Source: Phlebopus portentosus (Eukaryota; Basidiomycota; Agaricomycetes; Boletales; Boletinellaceae). Taken from it: a DNA stretch of 64,000 bases. Positions 12,430-24,110 of this stretch are shown one piece after another. Within the stretch, counting starts at the first letter, position 1. Each line of letters begins with the position of its first letter. The notes under the pieces were generated by a model. It was not told the origin of the DNA, searched no databases, and worked only from the letters and a program-made list of their open reading frames with translations. Location of the stretch: NCBI GenBank assembly GCA_037892935.1, contig JAYXKI010000013.1:806001-870000 (forward strand), in the 5' to 3' direction. Both the position numbers and the translations under genes were made by a program.

Positions 12430-13313
12430 TTAAAAGAACATGGGCACCGGAGATAAAAGAGCTACGATTAGCGAGGCGACTAAGGCACGTAGGAAGAGGA
12501 CACGTTGATATGTTAGGTGGGCTGGGAATAGTGATACTAACGGCACAACGAAACTAGGGTCGAGGAAAAGGCAGAGTTCACATGTAAATGCACATGGTAG
12601 CAATACGTAGTCCCGCTGGACCAAGCAGTGAGCAAGCGAATCAGTGGTCGACAAAAATTTTACTCACTATGGAAAGGCTTGATCTTCTCACAAGCGACCT
12701 GAGGATAAGGATAACAGCAATGAGGATGTAAAAGCTGAGTGACCGCCTTGCCCCTGTCTTCAAGTAGCACTCGTACGAATGGCGATCATGCCATTCAAAT
12801 ACATCCGGGCCGTATCTGCTCGCATTTAATCAGCTACTCCAGATCTCAAATGAAAGAGAGAATTCTATTTGCTAGCTTCTTATAAGATAAGTACTTCTTC
12901 CAGTCCTTCGAAAGTTCCTTTGAAGATTCGTAGGCTTGCTGAATGACAATGCGCATCGTAACACTCGCAGGATCCGCACAGTCCGAATGATATTGCTGTA
13001 TCATTGTGCAATAGACGCTCTCTAATTCCACTTCATCCGGATAGGCGGATACTCCAAGGATCTGAAAGAAATTCGGCGGAACACTTTGCACCGAACTAAT
13101 AAGATTGAAGGATAGGAATACGAGGGTGTTATTGCATAAACGCGGCGATAACATGCTCTCCATTGCAGAGATTCCTGCTCTGGAGAAGATCCACGCCCCA
13201 GGCAGCGCAAACCGATGGTAGAAAGAAAGTAGTCGCTGGGCAACGAAGTCCGCCAGCCAAAACGACTCCATTAATCCAGAGAGAAAGGCAACCTCCCAAG
13301 CCCAAGTCGACAT
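12430..13313 (-). CDS. DnaJ-like (J-domain) membrane protein, left-arm copy with degenerate HPD motif
   Basis: Exons 12877-13313, 12668-12815 and 12430-12615 join in phase to 256 codons plus stop. The first intron must use a GC donor (AA|GCTAGC...GCAG), where the right-arm copy has GTCAGT. Order: an N-terminal hydrophobic segment, a J-like domain (NFFQILGVSAYPDE..., about residues 80-145), a YGPDVFEW motif typical of this fungal membrane J family, then two hydrophobic segments (SFYILIAVILIL and the C-terminal stretch). The catalytic loop His-Pro-Asp needed to stimulate Hsp70 reads His-Ser-Asp (QQYHSDCADP), so co-chaperone activity is doubtful. The frame is nevertheless open throughout. It may be a diverged paralogue under new constraints or an early pseudogene. 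Confidence 0.6.
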
Positions 13314-14997
13314 CTGTAAAGAGGGCCTTCGTCAGCAAGTCAATCCTCTTAAAAAAGCAGACATATGATAAAATGGCTCAGACTGGCGCAGACAACCAGA
13401 TGAAGTGTGTTCTCCTCTCTACGGGCAATTCTGCGTCTGTCTTCATCCGTGCAGTCCCTTTGTACGCGCAATGTCACACACATGCACATCAAGCTTCAGT
13501 GCACATGCTGGAAAATCGCGCGATCCTTGATTTTCGATGAGAAATAGACAACCACAACAAGAGACCACCTCGAACACAGTGAACTTCTATTATCGAGGCT
13601 TGGCTTCATCGGGGCCAGCACGTCGCATCCGATCAACCCGCTGCCAAGAGAGGTACAACACGGTACGACCCTGGCCATGTAGGACAAGGACTTTGCCAGC
13701 CACCCTTTGCGCTTCAGGATAAGCTGGCCATTACAAGTCCGGTTGGACTTGTTGTTCGTCCGGCCTTACGCAGATGCCCGGTGGTCTTCAGAAAACATCT
13801 GAGTTTAACGGACAAGACCTAGGGCGCCCGAGATTCCGACGACGCAAGAATTGCACCGGAGTCAAACCTTTTACTAAAGCATCATATACATAGAGAAGAA
13901 TCAGAAATACTACTTGCCATGGTTCTCTTTCTAGGTAGTGTGGGTAGTCGGGGTTTCTGGAGGGAGTGGCACGGACCACGTGACACGGACATGTTCTTAT
14001 ATAACTTATAAGCGAGAGCGCTCCCACGGACCCGTGCCTCTACAGCATAGTCGGTCCCGTTGAACTTATTGCTTCCCTTCACACCGCCATACTATATAAG
14101 TAGGAGTGGTGTGTTTTATATGGGGTTATCGAGAATTGTCTTACAGAGAACTGAATTTCATGGTCCTAGGTACTTGCGCACGGTCTGAACGGTTTGAATA
14201 TCGTACCTGACGATGGAAAGGCCATCGTTCTTGCTACATTGATTGTTGGTGCACAGGCCATATAATCGCCAAACCATACTACTCTCAGGCTGGGTACGTA
14301 CCGAGGTTGATAATAACCTGATATCTTCTTTTGACGTTTCTGAAACTGTTCGTGCGCGAGCTGTACTTGCACCATAGACACTAGCATTATTACTGTATGT
14401 ATATTTACCGATTCCATTCGTCCTGAGAACCATTGGACGTCCCCGTGCGTCATAACAAACATCATTTTGCGTATGCCACCCGCTTGCGATCGACCGGAGA
14501 AAGAGCAAGGAAAGCGCCGATTCGATGCCACCCGTAGCATAAAGTGGCTGCCAATAGGAATCGACGGTGGCAAAATGGTGATCGTAGCCTTGCAGGCACT
14601 CACTGCTCCTTCAGCCTCTCGTCCAGCATGTTCACTTTTCCTTCTGGTTCGACATCACACTGAATCATCTTCGATCAATAGAACTCAATTAAAGTACCTG
14701 TGAATACTCGCGAAGCAGATGCGGAATGGCTTAGGCTCTCTCGAGTGGCACCGGAAGGCTATCATTAAGATTCCAGCTGAAGTCGACAAGCTTGGTGATG
14801 ACTTTGCTTGCTTGATCCGATTGGATGCCACTCCTCTGCTAGTCGACTCTGTGCCACCCTCCGAAGCAGTATAAAACCCTCCCGGATTCCTCCCTGCATC
14901 CTCTTCGTCACTTGAACCTGAACCTTCATCTCGACTTCGATCTAGCGACTCTCCTCTGCGTCGCACCCAGTTATTGCTTCAATACTTGCCTGCAACG
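13314..14997. other. Conserved spacer and promoter region upstream of the left membrane gene
   Basis: About 90-95% identical to the right arm from about 13900 onward and looser before. Open frames of about 115-145 codons on the minus strand (14158-14603) are disrupted by a one-base indel between the arms and have no recognisable domain, so I do not call them genes. A TATATAAG element lies at about 14093 and TATAAAA at 14870-14876. Confidence 0.5.
14870..14876 (+). promoter_or_regulatory. TATA box of the left membrane-protein gene
   Basis: TATAAAA 122 bp upstream of the ATG at 14998. It is conserved at the mirror position (41932-41938) in the right arm, which supports it as the core promoter. 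Confidence 0.6.
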
Positions 14998-16051
14998 ATG
15001 GATTGGCCACTCGTTGCATTCTCTGTTGCTATAAAGCACTATGCGCTGTCTTTGCTCCCGGTCGAAGCTGCCTTCATCGTCGGCTGCCTCATGGATTACC
15101 GTCATCTCATGCGATATCCAGTCATCTATTTGCCTGCCTGCCCCATTCTATCTGGTTCTTTCTTGGCAAAGATATTCGGCCTTGACGGACCCGTGGCTAA
15201 GTACTACCCCAACACGGACACGATTTGGTACCACTTCTTCGTTCAGCGTAAGTTCTCGGATCCGCCTCCCCGCCCTATCGCTCCCTGGTCTCCGTGGTTC
15301 GATTCGGACGAAGATGTGCCCTATTATGACGCCCCCACCCCCGGCACCTCCTTGTTCAAGAATATACTTGCCAACCGTTTTCTGCCACTGATGCCATCTG
15401 GTATCAACCTCGTCCTCATGGCTGGTCTCTCCCTCGTTCTCATCAGCATTCTCATCGGCTTCTTTGTCTCCGGTGCATCGCGCTCAGTGGCACCTCAGTC
15501 GGAGCGTGTCCTCAAGGATGATTCTGTCGAGGCACGTCGGTCTTCGGTACAATGGCTGGTCCTGCCGTGTATTGTGGCCGCCCTCGTCCTTGGTCGTACA
15601 TCAGTCTCACCTGGTCTCTTTGAAGAGGTGCGTGACACGATTGTCTTCATGTCGGCTCTTGCAGTACTTGCGGCTGCATCGCTCAAGGTAAGTAAGGTCC
15701 TCGACGTCGATGGATACCCTGCCTTACGTTGGCCGTTCACAGTTGTTGCGCGCTTCCTACATCGGTGCTCGACAACACGGACCGTGCTATATACCCACCG
15801 GCTCATCATCTGTTCCTGGTTCGGTCGGCGTGCTTTCCGAGCCACTCGTTGTTGTTGTAAGCACTCAACAAACAAACAGCTTGGAAGCACAACTTACCAA
15901 ATTTGTTCATAAGGATCCGGAATCCGCCATTGACGAAACCAAGGCAAACGGAGAATGCAAGGATACCCCCCGTCCCGATTCCATTGACTCTCATCTTACT
16001 GGTCCATTCCAGTCCGTTACCGGAAATGAAGCGGCTACTATCGGTATGAAG

Positions 16052-16977
16052 GTAGAGACTTCTTAATAATGAGCTCGTATTGCAAGGGGCTAAATATTTC
16101 AACACTTGTTTGTTCTCGATGCTTGCCGATGCAGTGGTCCGTACCACGAAGAGAGAATCGGGGATGCCCGCAGAGCTTGCTCCCGTGCCTATTCCAAATG
16201 ACCATGACAAACTCGCACCTCTGGTCACGACGTCGCTCGATATACGCGGAACTACGGTAAGTCTATTAAATAAATGATCATTCGGCCGGCACTTACTTCA
16301 TCCATGCCTTCCCTTATCTTAGACACCCGAGGCAGGTAAAAGGGCGGGATCAAACGAGTCTTTCCCTTGGATGGAGACGCTGGTACGATTTCGTCTCCGA
16401 GCCTGCCTCCTTCTGAATGTGTAGAGGATCCCGACTCGCATTCTCTTCTTACGACGAATATCACATCGAGAAAGTCGAAGAAGAAGGGGAAGAAGCCTGG
16501 TTCCCGCCGGAAGGCTTCTGGTAAGTTATTTGAATTTATCACACACATCGCAATGATGTCTGACTTGGTACTCAAGGGAGACGCTAGACTTCCTGCTCTC
16601 CCCGATCGCACATTGAACCATGTTGCGGTCTTCCAGGACGAATACCCGGCATTACAGGACCTGGCCTGGGCGGCACATCGCCGTCTCGCCCCATGTTGCG
16701 CTCTCACCTTTACTTCGCAAAATCGTAAAATAATTCTTCATTCAATCACACACCGTCACTTCTATCTCTCTTTATCGAGCTATATTGTAGATGCCCGTAT
16801 TCTTATTCAGACTGTTCGCTTTTCTGTTTCTTTCTATTCTTTAAGCCACTCGACACAACATCTCAGTCTTCTACTATTGTCACAACTCGCCCCTGGGACG
16901 AACACCCAGATTACAGAACCCAGCCTGAGCAGAATATCGCCATCTCGCCCGATGAATCGGCTACTATCGATATGAAG
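16052..16977 (+). repeat. Exon-module unit 1, left arm
   Basis: Unit measured between successive ATGAAG|GTAGAG donors. It holds exon a1 (16119-16256, reads MLADAVVRTTKRESG...), exon b1 (16323-16520, TPEAG... with an ISSPSLPPSE core and a Lys-rich end) and a c-type segment ending SATIDMK. It also contains an extra degenerate c-like piece near 16640-16690. Confidence 0.85.
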
Positions 16978-17612
16978 GTAGAGAGTTCTTAATAATGAGT
17001 TCGTGTGTTTAAGGCTAATTGTTTCGGTGCCCGTTTTTGTTCAAGATGCTTTCAAATGCAAGTGCCCGTGACACGGAGAGAGAAGCAGGGATGTCTGTCA
17101 AGCTTGTCCTTACGCCTGTACCGCTCCACAATAAAGAAGACAAACTCGCATCTCTGGTCACAACACCGCCAGAGGACGAGGACATACGTAGGACTATGGT
17201 GAGTCCATTAAATCAATGACCATTTGATCGGCACTGACCTCTCCCATCTCATCCCTTACCTCAGACACCTGAGACAGACAGCGGGATAGAGTCAATCAAG
17301 CCTTGTTCTTTTGATGGGACTGCTGATGCTAAGACGATCTCATCTCCGAGTCTTCCACCTTCAGAAGTCGTCGAGGATCCCTTTCGCGTTCTCCTCCTAC
17401 GGGAAATAGTACATCGGGGGAGGATGAAGAAGAAGAAGAAAGAAGGTTGGCCCCGTCGTAAAGCTTCCGGTTAGTTGTCTGAGTTTTGTATATTGCAACG
17501 CTGTCTGACTCGGTACGTAGGGGAGATTGCTACCCCAATCGCATACTGCTCCGTATCGCGCCCTGGCTTGGGCGAAACTTCTCAACCCGAAAACGCTACT
17601 ATCGATGTGAAG
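16978..17612 (+). repeat. Exon-module unit 2, left arm
   Basis: Second copy, about 635 bp. Exon a2 is 17046-17198 (MLSNASARDTEREAG...) and exon b2 17265-17469 (TPETDSGIESIKPC...). A shortened c segment ends TIDVK. Confidence 0.85.
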
Positions 17613-18727
17613 GTAGAGACTTCTCAATCATGAGCTCGTAATGTTCAAAGCTAATCGTTTCAGTGCTCTTTTGTCCTAGACGCTTGCCAATGCAGCGGCC
17701 AGTATCACGAAGAGAGAAGCAAGGATTCCCGCTAAGCTTGTCCTCGCATCTATCCTACTCCGTAATGACAGTGGCAAACTCGTACCTTTGGTCACAACAC
17801 CGACCAAGGATACACACTCGCAGGATTATGGTGAGTCCATTAAATTAATTTCATTTGGCCGATATTTACCCCTTCTATCCCATCTCTTACCTCAGACGCC
17901 CAGGACAGACAGAGCGGTAGGATCGGATGAGCCTTCCTCCTTGGATGGAGACGAAGCCGCTGGCACGGTCTCGTCTCCGAGTCTATCCCCTTCCGAAGTC
18001 GTCAGGGACCTCGTCTCACATACCTCGGGGAGGTCGAAAAGGGGGCGAAAAGCCTGGCCCCCATTGAAAGGCTTCCGGTTACTGCCGTTTTCAGAATTGT
18101 TTAGAAAAGCAGATCATGTGAAAATTTGCTGCATCGCCTCAGAAAACCCAACAAACCTTGATTTTTCTCCGCAACGAAGCCATACCACGTCTTCCTGTAA
18201 TGTCGAAAATTATGCCATACTGTATGTGCATAGATGCATGTAAAAATACCGACGCAGCGCTTTTTCACGTGATCTGCTTTTCTAAACAATTTTGAAAACG
18301 GCCGTAGTTCTTCAGATTTATTATCATATTGCAATGATATCTGATTTGGTACTCAAGGAAGATGTTAAACGTCTTGCCCTTCCCAACTACACATCGCCCT
18401 ATGTTGCGGTCTCTGCTTTACTCTGCAAAATCACAAGATCGTTCTTCATTCTATCACAAACCGTCATTTTCTATCTCTCTTTATCAAGCTACATTGTAGA
18501 CGCCACGACGAAGGGGACGTTGAGGGTAGATCGTCGTGGTTGCCGTATTCTGATTCGAACTATTCCCTTTTACTACTTCCTTTCAATTCTTTCACCCACT
18601 CGACATAATACCCCAGTCTTCTGCTATTGTAATTTCTCGCTCCTGGGATGAACACCCGGAATACAGAACCTAGTCTGGATGGCGCATCGCCGTCTCGCTC
18701 AATGAAGCGGCTACTATCGATATGAAG
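17613..18727 (+). repeat. Exon-module unit 3, left arm, with MITE inside
   Basis: Third copy: about 890 bp plus a 223 bp MITE and its TA duplication. Exon a3 (17680-17830, TLANAAASITKREAR...) ends one base out of phase with a1 and a2, as does its right-arm partner. Exon b3 reads TPRTDRAVGSDEPSS.... The c segment carries an in-frame TAG where unit 1 has a Gln codon. Confidence 0.8.
18082..18304. mobile_element. MITE, Tc1/mariner-like (TA target duplication), left arm only
   Basis: A 223 bp non-coding element with about 50 bp imperfect terminal inverted repeats. The left end starts CTGCCGTTTTCAGAATTGTT and the right end is its complement, ending AAACGGCCG; both share GTTTAGAAAAGCAGATCA and then GTGAAAA. 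It is flanked by TA (18080-18081 and 18305-18306). The mirror site in the right arm is empty and has a single GGTTAGTTTTTC, which defines the insertion exactly. It landed 3 nt after the b3 exon end, changing the donor from GTTAGT to GTTACT. Confidence 0.93.
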
Positions 18728-19510
18728 GTAGAGACTTCTCAATCATGAGCTCGTACTGTTCAAGGCTAATTGTTTCAATACTCGTTTGTCCTAGAGACTT
18801 GCTAATGCTATAGTAATGCAGCGGCCAGTATTACGAGAGAAGAAGCAGGAATGCCCACCACGCTTGTCCCCGCGACCCTCCCACTCTGCAAAAACAAAGA
18901 CAAACTTACATCTTTGGGTACAACACCGCCCGGGGACGAGGGCACGGGCGGAACTGTGGTGAGTCCATTAAATGAAAGATCATTTAGCGGACGCTTACCT
19001 GTTCCATCCCTTCCCTTACCTCAGACGCCCGAGACAGACAGCGGGACAGAGTCAATCAAGCCTTGTTGTTTTGATGGAGATGCAGACACTGGGACGATCT
19101 CGTCTCCGAGTCGGCCTCCTTTTGAAGTCAGCGAGGGTCCTGTCTCGTACTCTTTTCCTACGCGTAGTAGTACATTGGGAAGCTCGAAGAAGACAAAGGA
19201 GGATGGTTCCCATTGGACGGCTTCTGGTAAGTTGTTTGAAGTTATCATACGTATGACAATGGTGTCTGACTTGGTACTCAAGGAGGACGCTGAACTTCCT
19301 TCTCTCCCCGACCGCACATTGCATCATGTTGCGATCCCCCAAGAAGAATACCCGGCATTACAGGGCCTCGCCTGGACCTGGCCTATGCGGCACATCACCG
19401 TCTCGCTCCGACTGCACATCTTCCCATATTGCGGTCTCCTAGCATGAATACTCGGAACACACGACCAAAACTGGGCGGCACATCGCGGTCAGCCGACGAA
19501 CAGCACTGTC
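18728..19510 (+). repeat. Exon-module unit 4 and terminal exon region, left arm
   Basis: Fourth copy: an a4 segment (frame SITREEAGMPTTL..., up to about 18960), a b4 segment from about 19026 (TPETDSGTESIKPC...), and two further c-like pieces. The last (MNTRNTRPKLGGTS...) corresponds to the terminal exon. Its stop codon TGA, present in the right arm, is TGT here, so the frame runs on to about 19653. Confidence 0.75.
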
Positions 19511-19650
19511 TACTTCATCTTCTCCCTTTTCCCTTTCCATCTCAAGGCTTCTGTTTCCGTTCTTCGTATCTCTGCTTCTGGTCATATTTCCTCTCGCCAC
19601 TTTGCGCCTGCATCGATTTTCTTCTCTTTGTTACTATAGTGTTCGGTAGT

Positions 19651-22600
19651 TGACTGTTGTATGGTCAGGTTTGTGGACTGGCCGGTTACAGAGAGAACGA
19701 CCTGATCGCAGTTTCATAAGACTTGTAATCGAGGAGTTCCTAAGTACTAATGAATGCATGTATGTGTGCTAGCTGGTGTTTCTTTAGTATTACGTGACTA
19801 TTCGCATCATCTACACTGGACGAGAAGAATGGCATCGGGGAATGAAGCAGTGCATATGAACATCAAGGACTTTCTCAGCGGACGTCATCTGGAAAAAATC
19901 CTCTTTATTTGTCATTAGATTAGCTTTGTTTCTAGGACGAGATAGGTATGACATTTGTGTAATACAAGTTTATTTGCCACTTCTTGAGGTTCGTATCTTA
20001 TAGGTCTCGCTACAATCCTCTTTCCACTTCTTTATTGCCTCTTGAGCATTGTTCCACTTCAAGCTAGAGGTTCCTTGAATAGTCTGTGTTCCTAGGTACG
20101 AGGCGACGTTTGGGGCGAAGCACTGTGGCCTGCTCGGAAGAGGTCCTAGAAGCAAATAGTGCGAATGCTTTTTGAAAGACACATCTTCCAGTATTCCTGG
20201 AATTCAAGAAATGTCTATGTGCTGAACTCCAGATCGTAGAACTCGGAATGCTCCCAGAGGCATGGAAACAGCTGAGAACTTTTCAGCCTGGAACTCGAGA
20301 TTAACAAAAGAGCACGGAGTCATATGGAGTCCTACTGCCCTAAAAAGTGTTGGGTACTTGTTCTGCTCATTGTGTGTTTCAATTGACGCATATATAGCAC
20401 ATGGAAGCTTCCGATGTGCTTCCTACCTGAAACATGGAGCAAGGGGCAAGTAACAATGCACTGTTCTAAGGATATTAGAAGCAATTCGGTGCTTCAGAAA
20501 GTCATAGGCTGTACGTACGATTTTCAGAGGGATGACTTGTGGGATATGATCTCACAGAGTCCAGAGCACCTTGAGACACAGTACGGATAAAACAGTATAT
20601 GAGCCGCATAGTACCTGGGACTCGATTTTTGTTGTCGATTTTTGTTCTACCGATAGATATTAATTCATGTTGAACCGAACCTTGAACATCAGACATCAGG
20701 CAATATACCAAAGATTACGCAGTCATTAAATCCATGAATTTTATCAGCACAACACCACGCATAGGACACTGCTGTCGAGTATTCGTGACAAATAGCCAGG
20801 CAAGATCCTTGTTCTATAAACAAGCAACTACCTTCGATAAGTAGTCCACATTTTTTGTTATTACTTAAAATTTGCATGACAAGACCTGTATTCGCTGGTC
20901 TAGCCTCGATCTCTAAGACAAACCAGCCGAGGAATTAGAATACGGAACATTGTTCGTCGATCCGCCTCGTGTTATCCTCTGTTGATCTCAAGGATGCAAT
21001 AAGAGTACAGACGCAGCCTAGAAAAGTTGCGCAACCGGGACGAACAAGCATGTAGGATTAATTAATTGCTGCCAAAGAAAGAGAAATCCAGCTCACCCAG
21101 TGTGTCGAGGCAAGACTTGAGATGAGGACGACAATATCAAAGTTTTGGGAGATACTGGCGTGCAGCACGTGATGGGATTTTCACCCTGCCATACTTACAG
21201 GCTCGTTCCACGTCGACTATTACGATCTGCCCAGGGGCATGGTTGCAGTGGAACTTCACGCAAGTTGACATGTTTGTGTGCTCGAATCATGCAAAAGCAT
21301 CGTCGAAAATAAAATAAGAAGGTTATAAGGCAATAGCCGGGCGAGAAAACCAGAAAACTCCACGAATTGCCCTTTGAACGAGATTGTCGTGCGTTCGTCA
21401 TCTGCAGGAATGGGAAACCATTTGACTGATTCTACTTGCTAGCGCATTAGAATACTGCGATCTGATGCTGAAACCTCGGCTACGGCAAGCATCTTTGAAG
21501 ATTTAGCTACTCTGTGTTACTGTAAACACATCGACGGAGCTTTCGTTGTGCCGATGGAAACCCGTTTTTGCAGGGCGATAGAACTTCGCTGGGCAAGTTA
21601 TCTTGTCCAGAAGGAGTCAGTAATACGATCAGCTCTAGGTTCGACTCGGAGCTGCGGTGCCCCCAAGGTTATTTCCCAAATGTTCGATCTTGAAGGTAAG
21701 CTCGCTTATTCTCTAGTAACGCGATACTGGGACACAGTATTTTTTGCACATCTACTTCTGGTGTCTTCCGAGTCATTTGCGATAGTTGCGGCAGTCATCT
21801 AAGCTAGAACTACTGACTGTTCGTGCATCGATGTGTTCCTGCTCCTGCATCAAGATGCAACTGGAATTTATTTTAAATTATTAGCTGACCGGATTAGTGG
21901 ATTGGGGTCGCCAGAGGTTTCCCTTGGTCGTATCAGTTGCTACATTGCCTCGACACAGCCTAAATAACCAAATGTATCCTCGGAGTGGGCTACTATTTCT
22001 GCAATCCGAAATTTCTATGAATCACTGGTGTCGACGAGTAACGTCGAAGTTAGTCGAAGAGGACACCGTATCGCGACTGTTGGAGAATCAATGGCCAGAA
22101 ATCCGGAGGATTCCAGTAGAGGATTTCCTTAAAATCTTTTCAAGGATCTTTCTCCTCTGAAGCGAAAACAGGTTCATCATGTTACAGGCGCTCGATCACA
22201 TTGTTTCAGTAAGTTTTCTCAGCTTCTCACAAATACGCTCGGAGAAAGACGCTCATGGCAAAAATACAGGTCCCCAAGTTCACCCTCAATTGGAGGTCAT
22301 CAACCTAAGAAGCATTCACTCGGCTAATCCGTGGAACCTTTAAGGTACTGCAACGAATGAGAAGATTGTATAGACGGTGATTGCACCTCACTGTGTTGAC
22401 TTCTTTATATGGAAAACATGGCCATCCGGCAATACCTTCGCTCAGGTCTTTGCCTTCTTTTAATATTAACGGGTGTCCTTCCTCTCACCCTTCTTCTCCG
22501 CATTCCGGTCGCCTAGCCAACATACCATATCTCTTGATTCCATTTTAGCAGCGACGCCAACGTTTAGCCGGCCGAGTTAATATTCGAGCAATCGACATCT

Positions 22601-23962
22601 TGGCCGCGGACAGATAAGCAAAGATTTTCTCTGTCGGGCCAAATGCGACACGAGTTTTGGATTCGCGTTTTTCTAAGTGTTTGTTTCGCCGTTATCCATC
22701 TGAAGTTAGTAGCTAGAAAAGCTGATCCGACGAGAACCAGATCAAACGAGACGAAAGGAGCTTTGGAAATTCCGGGAGACGGCTTCGCTATCCAGTGATG
22801 AAGGCGTCGTTTAGTTGAGAAGTCGTACTCCGCCACAGGAACAAGGATCATAGACTTTGATCCAAAACAAGAGCATCATTTGTTCATGCGTCTCCACGAC
22901 TCGAGAATATCAGAGTCGATGAGGAGATTCGTCCTAGGTGTCGTTCGTCTCTATGATGTCGGATGTATGTAGCCGTTGAATCTCGATGTCGTCAAGAACG
23001 GGCACGAGCCCATGAAATTGCTATTGATAAGTATCTAAGTAAGGCGGTGCGGCACCCGAAGGAATATGCAAGGCCAATAGCAACTCTAACGCCTCTCGTC
23101 TGTGGCGTACTCGCCTGCTCCTCGGTGTCCGAGACTCTGACTCGGTTCGAACCGAATGAAATTTTGTCGTCGGTGGATGGTCAGAGGGAACAACTGTGAG
23201 TCATGTGGATGGTGCATCAAGAGGCGACGTCTTTCTCGGCACGTTCATTGATCATCATGCTCCATCTGCTGAGTATCTGCCAGCTCGCCTCTCCTCGAAG
23301 CTTCGGAGATGTAAGGCGATCAACTATGGCAAAGAAGGTCCAGATTTATTTTCCAACTGGTCATGATCATCTGGAGACTATCCGGACTTCCCTTAGAAAC
23401 GAGTTCGATACGCAGTAGGTAGAGAGATTCTCACGGATTGGCTTCTGACGTTCTGGCCTTATCGGCTTGACCTGGGAACGTCGTCTTCATTGGGCTCCTG
23501 CCTCGATACGCCTTAGCAACCGCGGCGAGAATTCAATTTCTTGGTGCGCGAAACACCTCTCGTGATGAGCCTAGATTTGGGCTGACTGCAAAAAAATACT
23601 ATGCTAGCATGCGGGTCTGACTCAAAGTAGTGCATAGCTGATCCACAGGACCCACTCACAGCTCACTTCTAGTCACTTTTAGCATTCTGATTTAATTTAC
23701 TAGCGCCGGACTTGACCAATTTGCGTACATCTTGCCTATTCCAAACAGAAGCAAGGCGGGAACAACGGAATCAGATGGATTTGGTCCGTTGCCAATAGTG
23801 GTTAATTGAGGTGAATGGACCACTCATCGAATTCGAAAGATGCGCCAATTGGGTCATTGCCGTACCCGTCACTTTGGTACACCACTAGATGATGGTTCTT
23901 GCGTCAAGCCACTGCTTTATAGCCAGAGAATGCAGAGCGCTTCTTATCGTAGCTAGGAAGCG
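19651..23962. other. Intergenic DNA inside the inverted duplication; nothing identified
   Basis: About 4.3 kb between the left arm and the Yippee gene. Only short open frames on both strands, no domain, and no clear repeat or RNA gene visible to me. Confidence 0.4.
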
Positions 23963-23970
23963 TATATATA
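23963..23970 (+). promoter_or_regulatory. TATA-type element upstream of the Yippee gene
   Basis: TATATATA 141 bp upstream of the start codon at 24111, followed by a CT-rich stretch typical of fungal transcription starts. Confidence 0.5.
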
Positions 23971-24110
23971 GAGCCCGGGGGTGCAGAAACTCGAGGTCTG
24001 CAACCCGGCGCTCCTACAGGCCCCCGTCTTGCCTACAAGCTTCTTAGCCTCTCGTTGTTCGTCGCCGTCTTTCTCATCGTTCCCAGCTTCGATCCCCACG
24101 CAATTCGCCT

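Larger units (their letters stand above)
11255..19650 (+). repeat. Left arm of an 8.4 kb inverted segmental duplication
   Basis: This block matches the reverse complement of about 37450-45800 in the same gene order: carrier 3' end, DnaJ-like gene, about 1.5 kb of unassigned spacer, membrane-protein gene with its four-unit exon array, and 3' flank. The outer edge is inside the carrier gene (homology starts near 11255, matching about 45797). The inner edge is about 19640/37470. Identity is uneven: very high from about 14000 to 17000, lower and indel-rich at 11255-13320. Edges are good to a few tens of bases. Confidence 0.93.
14998..19650 (+). pseudogene. Unrecognised membrane protein with tandem exon modules, left-arm copy (damaged)
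   Basis: Exon 1 (14998-15687, 230 codons) encodes about four hydrophobic segments (near residues 13-32, 136-158, 186-199, 213-228) and a Pro/Asp-rich loop. Exon 2 is 15743-15856 and exon 3 is 15914-16051; all are phase 0. The body is four repeated modules (see the separate entries). I recognise no family. Compared with the right arm this copy has four defects. The acceptor before module exon a1 reads CTCG instead of CTAG (16115-16118). Exon b1 (16323-16520) has lost one T from a TTTT run, which shifts the frame. A MITE sits 3 nt into the intron after b3, altering its donor. The final TGA has become TGT. Exons 1-3 remain open and roughly 96% identical to the right copy in protein. A truncated or read-through product cannot be excluded. 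Confidence 0.65.

Noticed and set aside
14158..14603. Minus-strand frames of 116-145 codons conserved in the right arm
   Set aside because: A one-base indel between arms near GCACGGGGACGTCC breaks the frame; conservation is explained by recent duplication, not coding.
16367..16975. 202-codon frame spanning module unit 1 (also 39849-40457)
   Set aside because: Runs through the conserved GTAAGTTAT donor after exon b1 and through simple intronic DNA. The left version exists only downstream of a frameshift.
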